64,000 nt of DNA from Anas platyrhynchos (lineage: Eukaryota > Chordata > Aves > Anseriformes > Anatidae): assembly GCF_047663525.1 (NCBI RefSeq), contig NC_092611.1:5617001-5681000 (forward strand), read 5' to 3'. The notes beneath the pieces were generated by a model, which did not search any database, was not told the origin of the DNA, and saw only the letters and a list, made by a program, of their open reading frames with translations. This document shows positions 1 through 11,300 of the stretch, piece by piece (within the stretch, counting starts at the first letter, position 1; each line of letters starts with the position of its first letter). Made by a program: the position numbers and the translations under genes.

Positions 1-1398
1 TCCTCTGTTTCTCCTCATCTCAAGCCTCTGCTGGAGCTCGGGGGGGCTCCTCAGCAGACACGTGCTCCCTCCCTGCATCCTTCAGATCCCTCTGCTTCTT
101 CTGAGTGGGGATGGGGAGCTCGCCAGAGGATGATGGGATCATAGGAGGCAGGTTTATGCAGCCCCTCGTCATGCCTGACTGCACCTCAGCACTACACAGG
201 GCCGCTCTCGGCACATATTTTATTCTCGTTCCTTGTTTCGGCATTAAGGAACGGAAGGGGAGCTCCGTCTGTGCGTGAAAATCCATGTCTTACACCGCAG
301 CACTTTGCCGTCCTGCTCTGACGGGCACTACGGTTCTTGTACAAGATTTATTGTGACTCCTTTTGCTTGCTGGGTTCACGTTTTCGATGGCTCCTCGGTG
401 GTGACGGCGGAGAAAAAGGCAGAACATTGCCGTGATAAAGCCGTGGAGGCAGCACGGAGAGAAGCCCTGGCTCTGATGCACCTGAGATGGGCAATGGCCA
501 CGCGTGTGCCGTGCAAGCAAGAAGCTACAAACAAGACAATGCTCCAGGCTTCGTGCCCTGACCTTATCCTCTAAGGTCATATCCATGTGGCCAAGTGACC
601 TAAACCAGCCTCTCTGCACCAACACACACACTGCACGCCGAGGTGAAGCTCCAGCAGCTTGGAGGGGGATTTGGAGGCTCAGAGGAGCCCTGCACTCATC
701 CAGCTCCCCTTCACAGGGTGCAGAGGGGCTGGAGGAGCCCGCACACCACGTCCCTGCCTGGTCCCTCTTCCTCAGCTCTGCTGCTCCCCGAGCAGGAGGC
801 TGCTGGAGGTTAAAGAGGATCTCTCTCAATTTCACCAGGCTCGGATCAGCCCTTTGAGTCTCCTCATCAGCACCTTGAGGCCGATCTACCCCAGCTGCAT
901 CATCACCAGCATCTCCATTACATCCCATCACAGCACTGCCAGGATGTGTGAGCCAGCCTCAGCCCAGGCTGACTGCTGAATTCGGGGCCAAGTCCAGTGC
1001 TGGTAATTTTCCCCTTCTCGTTAACCAAGGAGAAAGGTTCTGGGATGCCCTTGAGGACCACACGGAGGCTTGGGATGGTCCCAGGGCACGGCTCAGGCCC
1101 TTGGCTGGGTCAGAGCAGCCTCAGCACAGCCCCAGGAGCAGTGCGCCCGCCTGGCTCCTGCAGTCCCAAGCAGTTTGTGCTGCTTGTCTGCTTTAAATTG
1201 GCCAAAAATGTCCAGCGCAGCACGTTGTCCTACACGAGACAGCATTTTAGGGGAAACTCTCACTCCTTGCACTTCTTAGGGGGGTTCTCATTAAGCATAG
1301 CCCATTAACAGCCCACAGTTCTCATTAACCCCACCCAGAGCAAAACTTGGATACATCCAAACCCAAAACCCAAACTTGCCCCACAAGCTCATTTCACA
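1..1398. other. Upstream flank of JAM3, no gene seen
   Basis: No exon with good splice sites and a recognisable protein was found on either strand. The open frames here are short, overlap each other and resemble no family I know. In human the next gene upstream of JAM3 is IGSF9B, but nothing here looks like Ig or fibronectin exons. Base composition is mixed and becomes C-rich towards the right edge. Confidence 0.5.
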
Positions 1399-1413
1399 CC
1401 CCCCCCCCCCCCC
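1399..1413. repeat. Poly-C run (15 C)
   Basis: Uninterrupted run of fifteen cytosines just before the upstream minisatellite. Length-variable and prone to sequencing error. Confidence 0.9.
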
Positions 1414-1466
1414 AGCCTTCACGGCTCCTTGCTCAGGGCCAATTTTCTCCTGCAGACCTTCCCCTG

Positions 1467-1945
1467 GCTGGGGGGCTCCCTCCTCTCTGAGGGTCTCCCT
1501 CCCTCTTGGGGGTCTTCTTCCTAACTGGGGGTCTCCATCCTCCCTGGGGGAGTCCCTCTTCCCTGTAGGGGGGGCGCTCCCTGGGGATCTCCCTCTCCCT
1601 CCTGGGGGTCTCCCTCCCTCCTGGGGGGCCTGCTACCCCCCCTGGGAGTCTCCCCCCACCTTGGGGTCTCCCTCCCTCCTGGGGGTCTCCCACCTCCTTG
1701 GGGGTCTCCCACCTCCCTGGGGGTCTCCATCCTCCCTGGGGTGGCTCCCCCTTTCCTGGGGGGGCTCCCTGGGGGTCTCCCTCCCTCCTGGGTGGACTTC
1801 TTCCTCCCTGGGGGGTCTCCATCCTCCCTAGGGGGTCTCCCTCTCCCTGGGGGGTCTCCCTCTCCCTGGGGGGGTCTCCCTCTTCCCCTGGGGGTCTCCC
1901 CCCTTCCTTTGGGGTCCCCCCCCACCCCAGGATCTCCCCCTTTTC
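1467..1945. repeat. G/C-skewed minisatellite upstream of JAM3
   Basis: Imperfect tandem array with a repeat length of about 18-21 bp. At least sixteen copies of the core GGGTCTCC or GGATCTCC are visible, separated by CCTCC and CTGGGGG blocks. Each strand alternates G-runs with pyrimidine blocks, so four or more G-runs of three or more occur repeatedly on both strands. The array ends about 200 bp before the JAM3 start codon. Long open frames on both strands across it are by-products of the repeat and are not treated as genes. Confidence 0.88.
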
Positions 1946-1949
1946 CTCC

Positions 1950-2300
1950 CTCCCCTCCCCGCGGTGCCAGGCTCCGGTCCGGGCGCGCCCCTTTCCCGCA
2001 TCCCCCAGCGGACAGATCCCGGCTCCGCCGTCCCCATCCCGATCCCGGGGCCGCCCCCGGTCCCCCCCCCGGTTTTTTCTCTCTCCCCCCGCCTCGGGCC
2101 GCCCGGGCATTGCGCAGGCTCGGCCGGGCCCCGCACACCCCATCATGGCGCTGCGGCGGCCGGCGCTCGTCCTGCTCCTGCCGCTGCTCGGTGAGTCCCC
2201 GGCAAAAGCAGCCGGGACCTCGGGGGGGTTCGTCCCCATCCCCTAAAACGACCCCCGACCCGGAGGGACCCGGCCCCGGCTGCGGAATTGGGGAAGGAGT
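1950..2300 (+). promoter_or_regulatory. JAM3: CpG-rich promoter and 5'UTR of JAM3
   Basis: GC-rich stretch with dense CpG dinucleotides that contrasts with the AT-richer intron beyond about 3000. It contains GC-box-like CCCCGC blocks and a GCGC-rich element near 1980. A TGCGCAGGCT sequence at 2111-2120 resembles an NRF-1 half site. No TATA box is evident, as expected for a CpG-island promoter. The exact transcription start cannot be read from the sequence. The first ATG in the JAM3 frame is the one at 2145. Confidence 0.6.
2145..2190 (+). CDS. JAM3: JAM3 coding exon 1 (signal peptide)
   Basis: Encodes [15 protein letters not shown] (residues 1-15) and the first base of codon 16. The MALRR start is shared with human JAM3. 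Donor is G|gtgagt. The Leu-rich core is the hydrophobic part of the signal peptide and continues into exon 2. Confidence 0.93.
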
Positions 2301-5300
2301 CGGGGGGAGCCGGGGTGCGGGGCTCCCGGAGCGAGCGCGGAACGGGGAAAGGGGATGCGGTGGTCCCCGGGGGGGAGGATGGGGAGATGGGGAGGTGGTG
2401 GGATGGTGCCCGGGGTAATGGGGATGGGGTGTGCTGGTCCTGGGGAGAAAGGGGAGGTGGTGTCCCGATCCCGGGGAAAAAGCGGGATGGGGTGCCCCGC
2501 TCGCTATTCCGGGGAAAAGTGGGGGATGCGGAGCCCCGGTCCCAGGGAAAAAGGGGGATGCGGTGTCCTGGTCCTGGGGAGAAGGGGTGAATGTGGTGCC
2601 CCGGTCCTGGGGAGAAGAGGGATGCTGTGCCCCGATCCCCGGGAGAAGGGGGGATGCTGAGCCCCGTCCCTGGGAGAAGGGGGGATGCTGAGCCTGATCC
2701 CTGGGACAAAGGGGGATGCGGTGCCCAAATGTGTCACAATTCTGGGGAGAAAGGGGGAATGTGGTGCCCGATCACTGGGAAAAAGGGGGGATCCAGTACC
2801 CCGACTGTGATCCCAGGGAAAAGGGGCAGGGGGATGCGCTGCCCTGACCCCGTTCCCATTCCCGACCCCAAGAAGCTGCGGTGCTGGAGGCAGCGGGGCC
2901 GGGCGCGGGGCAGGAGGCTGCGGGTCGAGGGCTGAGGGTGCCAGGAATGTGCAGCCTCGGCAGGCAGGCAGGGCGGACACTGGTCCCTATTCAAGCCCAG
3001 GCACAGGCGCCTATTGTTCCGGGGGCCCCGCTTGAATGTTTGCAGTTTTAATTGCAAAAACATTTGCTAATTCCGCTCAGGAATGAATTCGGGCTCATTT
3101 GTTGTCTGGCTATTAATAGTGGGGGGCTGAGGAGGGGGACAGCAGCCGGTGGGCTCACGTCGCCCTCCCCCCTTCCAGGCAGGCGGCAGAAGGCGAAAAG
3201 GGATGGAGCAGGGTTAGGGTGACAATCAGCAACTGATTTGGAAAGTTCAGCTACTGAAATACACCGGGCTGCGCACGGGTGTGCACAGACACACAAATAA
3301 CTGCGTCAGCTCAAGCCTGAAGTGTGTTGGAATATTTCAAACATCTTATCTAAGGGCAAACCAAAATGGTTCTTTAACTCCAAATGATTTGTAGAGCCTT
3401 TGTGGCCTTGAATGAAGTGAGATTTGGGCAGTATTGCCCAAAAAAATGAAAGGAGTGACTTAGACACTCGGGTGGAGTTCCCCCGAGGGACAAGGAGCTG
3501 GTCCTGCTGTGCTCTCCAGCTTTTCACTCACTTTGCTGTGCTTTGTAGCTGAGTTTCAGCAGGAGGAATCATGAGTACCTGATCCTGGAGCATCACACTC
3601 TTCCAGGTCCTAACTTTGGATTCAGGTGCTCCATTTGAATGCCAAAAATATCAGACTTCACACAACTTTTCCCTATGGTCGGGCTGCAGGGTGGAAAGGT
3701 GCTTCATTTCCTTCCTCCTCTGTGTGAGCAGTGCTGAAGTGTCCTCTTGAATCTGGCTTAAAAGGCAGCAATACTGGAAATGAACTACAGATAGTTCTGC
3801 ATTTATTTTGACAGGAAAAGTTGCTAAATACAGCCAAATACACTAGTTTCAGGCCTCTGCTTGAGAACACCTATCAGTCGAGTAGCAGGCTTGCTCCCAG
3901 TTTTAACGCAGTGGGTTCTGGCTGCCTTGGCGTGCCTCCCCCTGTGATGGTTTCCATCTGTTTTCAAATTTGGGGTCAAAAGCCCTGAGGAGTAGAAAGA
4001 ACCAAGGCTGAGAATAAAGCTGCTTGTTCCACTACACTGGAGTTTACATAGCGGGGGCATCCCACTACATTAAGGTGAGGCTGTCAGAAGTACATAAGAT
4101 TAAACCTGTGCTGAAGCTGGTGCTTGGTGCTGGATAGTCCCAGAGGACTGAGACCATAAGGATGCCTTTGATGCTAACTGACTAGTTAAAAAAAAAAAAA
4201 AAGCAGAAAAGGAAGCTGACAAGGCTAACGAGATGCTGTGATCCCAAACTGCAAAAACACCTTAGAAATTTAAGGTGTTTCTTAGACTGCAAGCACTGCA
4301 GAGCAGGGATTGCCATCTCTTGATCATGGCCTTAAAACTTTGCCATGAAACTGAAGCCAGTGAAGCATGGAGCAGTCAGCGCGTGCCCTGCTCTAGGCAC
4401 TAAAAGCATCTAAAGATTCTGCACATCAGGGAAATGCCATGGTCATAATTATACCAGCGGAAGTTATTGGCGTCAGTGATGGAAAGCAGGGCTTAGAGCT
4501 GACATCAGTGTGAAGTCCTGCCTCGATGGCTCTGGTGCAAGCTGGTGTTTGAGGGTTTCACGTGTTGGACTGAGGGCAGAACCGTGGAGCCCTTCCCAAA
4601 ATTCTCAAGTATTTCTTGATAAAAATAAAACATGCTGATGATTTATAGTCCTTGATGGGCAGATAGGACCAGTCCCAGGCACATTTCACTTTTAAAGTTC
4701 AATGCATTCAAATCTTACTTTGATTTAATTCTGATTTTGCAAGAGATTTTTCCAAACCTACAAAGTAGAAGTACTTTATCTTTTTTTCTTTATTTCTTTT
4801 TTTTTTTTTTTTTAAATATACATGAAGTCCATCTGTCCCAGCCACCAACAACTGTTCTGAGTCAGCTGTCAGTGCCAAAAATCACTGGGTGGAAATGTTG
4901 TTAGCTTTCTTGCAGTTATGATAAGTTGCTTGTTGTCGTTTTCTGATGGGAAGTATTTGCAGTATTGCTTTCTTTTCAACAGGCAGTAAAAAAAAAAATA
5001 AAATAAATAAATCAGGTCAAACAGCTCTGAGAGCCATGCCAAAACGAGATGCTTAATAACCTCTTCAAAAAAATTCTTAGGAAGGGCTTGGTGTTCCTAT
5101 TCAGGCAAACAGTATCTGGCATCACCACCAAAGAGTACTTGGATCGCATCAACTTTACAGCTGTTGACAAAGAACGTGACACCAGCACATTCCCTCTTGC
5201 TCTGAATATTTCAGAGAATTACTGGGTTACTGAAGCAGAAGCAGATTCAGAAAATAAAATGTGGGATTTTTGTGAGGAGAAAGAGCTGCGGACAGAGATG

Positions 5301-8300
5301 TTGCCCTCGTCATGAACTTCAGTTCTTTTACTGACCTGTTTATTTTCCTTCTGAGAGCTGTATCCTGGGTCTCTTGGCGTGCGTGCTGGGGCTGGTTTTC
5401 AGTTATCTGTCCGCACACTAAGGACTTGCACCGGGAACACACGCTGAACTGCCAAAACTCACCTAAACAAATAAATAAAGCAGAATGAGCTGCGTTCAAC
5501 TCCACAAACAAGGACAAAAGCTGCTCTGCATAATGGCTGTGGGTGGGCCTGCTGCTGGCTCTCCTGCCAGTTTGCCCCCATCTTTTGCCAGCTCCAAAGC
5601 GTCACCCCCCACTTGCTGACGCTTCCCCTGAAGCTCTCTTGGATTATTATTTAAGTTTCTCTTGCAGCTTGCGCTCGCTGCGTTATCGCTCTTTGCGATG
5701 AGTGGCTGGGTGTTGAAGCAGCACTGGCCTCCCAGTTGTATATTTAGAGCTAATGCTTCACAGTTGATTGCATCAAGCCCTGATGATCCGGAGAAGGTTC
5801 GTGAACTCCTGAAAGTGGTGGGAGGGAGTTAGCAAGGGGAAAATTTCCACAGCAACAACAAGGATTTTTCAGGATCCTAAGTCCTCAGGAGTTCTTCTCG
5901 GCAAAAACAAGAGCACGCGTTGCAAACGTGTCCCTCAACAGGAAAAAACAGCTACTCTATGCATAAAAGCTGGTGGCCTGCTTTGAAACTGATGTTTATA
6001 TATTAAAAAAAGATGAATTCACGATATGAAATTAATTAGGATAATTACATTCTCAATCTGGCTTCTCCATCAACTGGAATATGAACTGAGTATGTTTTTC
6101 CAATTGATAAGGGATGTTTGCCCTCTCTCTGAACCCCCAGGGAGTATCACATTTTAATAAACACAGGACCAAAACCAAAATTCAACCACTAAGTGTCAGT
6201 TCCATGTAGTGGAGGGTGTGTCCCATGCAACAAAACCCACTCCTTGCTGAGTCAGGGCATAGCCTAAGAACCATTTAATGCATTTAATTGCACTAATGAA
6301 TGTTCTGGACTTAGTCTTAATTTTCCACCCAAAGGGGTTGGATTACTGTGTGGGTACGGTTCAGTCAATAGCTGGGCTTGGGGCAGAGGAAATACCTGCT
6401 GGGTTTCAGTTCTCATACTGCACATGAGAGTTTTCAGCAGTTAGAAGAAAATTTAAAAAATAAGAAAAACCTTGACTTTTTTTGGATGGAAAGCTCAGCC
6501 TGTGTTTCCTTACTCCCCTTCCGAGTGCTAATCCCCTCAGTATTAACTTGAGATTAGAGGCATTGTCTGGAGAGGCTAATTCTTGCTAGGGACGTACCAG
6601 CAAATGGGTCTGTCTGTGGGGAGCAGGACAGCAGCACTTTGAGGACTTCGCCTGAATATTGGCCTCTAGGATAGCCCCAGCTCCTCGCAAACTTCTGCTT
6701 CTCATTTCGGGTAAGTGGAGGTCAAGCAGGCTTTCCCTGGGGATAAACGTGGAGGGAGGTGTATATTAAAGATGCCTCCTGCACAAGAGTGGCCAGCTGA
6801 GGTTGTGTTATCACTTCGAACTCAGCAGTAGCTACCTTTGATTGCCTCGCTGCGTTTCATGCTGTAAGAACCCTTTGTGTGACTCCCCCGATGAAGTTCA
6901 GCTGTCTAAAGCACAGCTTGGAAGTGCAAAGCCAGTGAGACAGCTGCATAATTGAGCTGGTGCCCAGTTCTTATTAGAGCAGCATCCTAAACTAGGCCTT
7001 CAAAATGCTCAGAGAAAAATACTGATACAGTATTTCCCCACCAAACTATTGGTGGGGAAAATGCAGCAGATGCGGGAGATTTTTTTCTCTTTTTCTTGTC
7101 ATAAATGGAACTTTCAAAAATAAATAAATTCAAAAAATCACCTCTGCAATTTCCCCTGCCCCTGAGAGCCCAGTGGAGGTAGGATCCCCACGAACCGCCC
7201 TGCAAACTGGTGACAGCCATCGAATGGGAGGCCAGCCAACACGGGGCTGACATTAACTAATTAAAAGCAGCTATGTACATGCTGTAGCTTGACAGCCCAC
7301 AGGTACTTGAGATAAGCTCGAAATATTAATGGGAATTGTTCTGCCGTGCAAGAATCACTTGTCGGTAAAAATAATATGAGGTATTGGGTTATGTCGTGCC
7401 CCGCGTGTGGGGTGGAGCACAGGGCTTAACAGAGTCCGTTACAAGGGGAAATGAAGGTTTCGGTGCAGTAATAAATGAAGTAGATGAAATTAAATTCTGT
7501 TCAGATAATGCTTTAGGTTTTGTGGTTTTTTTTGAAGTCATAAATCCCAGGGATTTCAGAGTTAAAGCCAGAATACATCCTAGCCTTCCCCTGTCAGTGG
7601 ACCTGATTAGTACACCACAAATGTAAGATCAGCAGGTTTCTAAGAGTTCTCTTAATTCATTTGGAAACTGCTGCCTCATTTGAGGACAGTGAAACTTTAA
7701 AACTGTGCCAGGGACTTGCCACATCTTTGGCATCTGGCTAAAAGTTACAAGTTGACAATGTTCAGCAGGATTTCAAGATTTTTGAGCACACTATTAAAAA
7801 TATATTTGGGTGGCCTAGGTAAGATTTTCTGCTGAGCTGCAGAAATCCACTGAAGTCTAAGGGGATTTGTTCCCGTTACTTGGCTGTGCTTTCAACAACC
7901 CTTGGCCGAAAATCCCCACCTTAATAACCTTTGGGGCAATTCTTTGTGTAGTGGCCAGCATGTTACAGGTGGGAAGCGACTTGGGGCGCTCTGTTATAGA
8001 ATCTGTTCTGGAGGGAGGGAGTACAATATTTCTAAAAATTCAGGTCCGTTGAAAGCACCTGAATTTCCTGCTCACTCTACCTGAGACACGCAATCCACTT
8101 GTCATTTTTGACAGTCTTACCCAATATGTCTCAAGGTGTGTAACTCTTACAAGGCTTTATCCTGAAGTCCTTCAGCGGTTTTTGAAGTAGCCCATAGTAT
8201 TCTACGTATCTAAAGAAAGTCAGAATTTTTGTTTCGTTAGCAGTAACAAATAAGACTGGTAAATGCTGCCATAGAAGGGAGTTTGGTGAAATGAAGCTTA

Positions 8301-11300
8301 CCTGTTAATATAGCCAAGAAGTGCCCTGCATGGCCATCCTGCTTTTTGCTCCCAGCAGAAAGGTTCCTGGCACGTTACATCTGTCCTGGTGGCTCTATGC
8401 TGGCTGGCTCAGGGCTGCTCAAGTGGAGATGGCTGCACAGCTGAGAATTCAAGGGTTTTATGTGGACATAGATGTACAAGGTGTATATGGATGTACAAGG
8501 CTCTGCTAGATGTACAGGTGTACATGGATGTACAGGGCTCTTGCTCTTTGGTCCAAGATCAGACTTGGAGACAATATTTTTGTTTTTCCAGGATGCTATC
8601 CTTGCAAGACAAAAGCCTTAATAATATGCTAATGTTTTACCTCCATTCCAGTAGCACGTATGGCTTCTGTTCACATATCAGTGTGTTTTTGCGTTGTGCT
8701 GTACAGAAAAAAAAACTCTCCGTACCAATTGGCGTCCTCATTCAGTGAAAGCTACCAAAGGATGAATTCATTGTGCTGCTGGGCTGCCATAAAGCTTAGG
8801 AGAATTCCCCAGAGTATTGCATGAGAAGGGCTGCACGAACAGCTCGTGAATCGCGGCAGTGGACAGCACCGAGTGTCCACGGGGAAGGCAGCTCTGCCAC
8901 GTACCCGGAGGATCCATTAAGGAGGCTGCTGCCTGCTAATGGGCTTCCTCCTGGGGCGCTTTGGCTGCTAACACTCTCTTGAATGATTTCCGGGAGCTTA
9001 CACAGTTAACGGCAGGGAAGGTGTAGCAAAGCCCTGCAGTTCTTGCTGCTTCTGCAAAACAGCTTTTATCCCGAAAAGGATCTTATCAACAGCTATTTTT
9101 AATGCACGCTTAAACCTTCGCTTTAATCTTTTTGTTCTGCATCGATCTGTGCAGAAGCTTGGAGATAAACATTTCTTCATCCCCACCATGTTGTTTGGAG
9201 CGAGTTATTTTTAGGGCCTGGAAAACATCCGTCCCGTCGGGGCGAGGTTGTCTGCATCAGTAGCATACCTTCGGGGAGGAAGTCCCAGCTCCGTGCTGGG
9301 ACAATGCCTCGTACTATGCCCCGTACCTCTGCGGCAGCCCCGGGAGTCACCCATCCTTGGAGGAGTGGGTTGGTTCTTTCAAGGTGTTTAGAGACCAAAA
9401 ACTAAGGTAAAAGGAAAAAAATTGCTGGGAGGAATGGACACGCATGCCGTGAAGGCTCCTTGAGGTTCCTCATTGATCTGGGAGCAGAGAGGAGGTGCTG
9501 CTCCGTATCCTGCTCTGCTCTCAGCTACTCTGCTGGGATTGCAGGTAAAGCAGTGGTGGGGTGGGTCTGGTCTCTCAGGGAGCGAGGAGGTAATGGCATA
9601 GCTCCTTTCTCATGCACCAGCAAGCAGCTATTAGCCGGCTACAATTCGGTCAGCGCTGATGGAGTTGCCTTTGAACTGGAGATGAAAGCCAGGGCGCCTT
9701 GTAATCGCCTCCTGCATCTCCTGGGTCCTCCCTCAAGCAGCCCTGGCTATCGAGCTGCTGAGCATCCGTACGTCCCTGGTGTTTTCCCTTTACTTTGGCC
9801 AGTTCTCAGCACCCCATAAATAACAGGGCAGTGCGGAGCTCTGCCTGCCAAATCTGCCTCGTGCGTGCTGGAGGGGAGGTTAACCCAGGTACAAACTTCT
9901 CTCTTCTGCCCTCAAAAATTCTCTGCTGGGCCTGGCCAATCAGCTGTCCTTGCCCACAGGCGCTGCATGCTCTCCCACACAGGGCAAGATAAGCCCTTTG
10001 AAGTCAGCATTTTGGCTGCCAACAGCTTCTGAGGCGCTCCAGTGCCCCCCTCTCCCCATTACCAACTGCGTCTTGGGTTCTCCGTCCCAACAGCTGAGCC
10101 GCGATCAGGGCTGGGGAGTGCAGGGCTGGATTGCTGGGGCATTGCCAGGGGCCAGACGGAATTGGAGATCCCAGTTTGTGGTGGTCCATGGGCACGGCAG
10201 GGACTGGGAGCTCCTTCCCAAGGCGTGCTCGTCGCCCACCAGCAGCCCGCGGCCGGTGCACGAGAGCGATTGTTCTCCTCGCCAGGAGGATCGCGGCGTT
10301 CTGCTGCGGGCTCCCCGAGCCTCCTCTCTTCACAAATATTTGGAACAGACTCTGCTTGGCAGCTCCGACGGTTTGACTCAGCTGCTAAGCATAGACAAAG
10401 GCACGGACCCAGCTTCAGCACGATAACAAGGAGCTCTGGGAAGAGAGGAGACAAGGGCCGGGTCTGGAGGTGAGGCAGCAGATTTACCCCTTACCTGTCC
10501 TTAAGGGAGAGGCACAGAGGGTTTGTTGGAGATGGAGCTGGTTGTGTGTACGAGTTCTGCCCGCAGCATGTAAGGGGATCCCTAAGCTTCTTGGCTGTAG
10601 CACTGCACAGTCTTGAAGAGTGTGTTTTTGGAGCTTCTTGTGGTCTAGTGACAAACACGACAAGTCTGGCTGCCTAAATACTTCCCAAGAGCCTTTCAGT
10701 TCCTGGCTCATCCTCGGTCACTTCTGAGACACACATGCCTTCAGTCTCACATCTGTCACTCAGCTTCACGTTCTTGACATGAGGCAAAGTTATCTTTGCT
10801 ACAAAGACTTCCCTCTTCTCCACCCTCCCTGGTTTCCTTTCTGTATCCCTCACTGAGAAGCAATATCTCCTTCAAAGAAATGCCAGGGAGCCCATTTGCA
10901 GAATTTACAGCTGCTTCCCAAGGCTTGAGTATCCTCCTCTCTAGCAGCAAGCTGCTAAGCATGTTCTTAAGTGGGAAGATAAGTGGTGTTATGATCCTTT
11001 CATCTTCTAGCTCCGAGCAGGCTGGAGATAACTGATAAAGGGATGACAGCGAGGAAGATGCATAGGCACCTTTGGATTTAATTCCTGCTTTGCAAGGCAG
11101 TCTTTAAAGCACACTTCTGGTGCGAACACAGGCTGGTAAAATAAAGCTGGTCCTTCCTTTCGCAGCATATGTCTTTTCCTCATGGCTCTGAGCAGATCCC
11201 CTGTCTGTGCCAGCAGAGCCCAAGCAGATAAGGTGCAGAGGCAGCCAGGTCTCTTCAGCGTCCTGCTTCTGGTGGGCTTGGTTTGAGGGACTCCCCGGAT

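Noticed and set aside
1433..2239. 268-codon open frame on the - strand (and overlapping frames of about 100-225 codons on both strands)
   Set aside because: It runs through the tandem minisatellite, and its Gly/Pro/Arg repeats mirror the DNA repeat. Frames of similar length exist on both strands, the sign of a repeat without stops rather than a gene.
1698..2246. Open frame continuous with the JAM3 ATG extending upstream through the minisatellite
   Set aside because: It has no ATG upstream of 2145 in this frame (the frame opens with TTG), and the JAM3 signal peptide begins at MALRR as in human.
2143..2709. 188-codon - strand frame rich in Pro/Ser repeats
   Set aside because: Antisense shadow of the intron 1 minisatellite and exon 1.
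10004..10473. Overlapping frames of 109-158 codons on both strands in intron 1
   Set aside because: Locally GC-rich DNA gives several long frames at once; none has splice sites or family resemblance.
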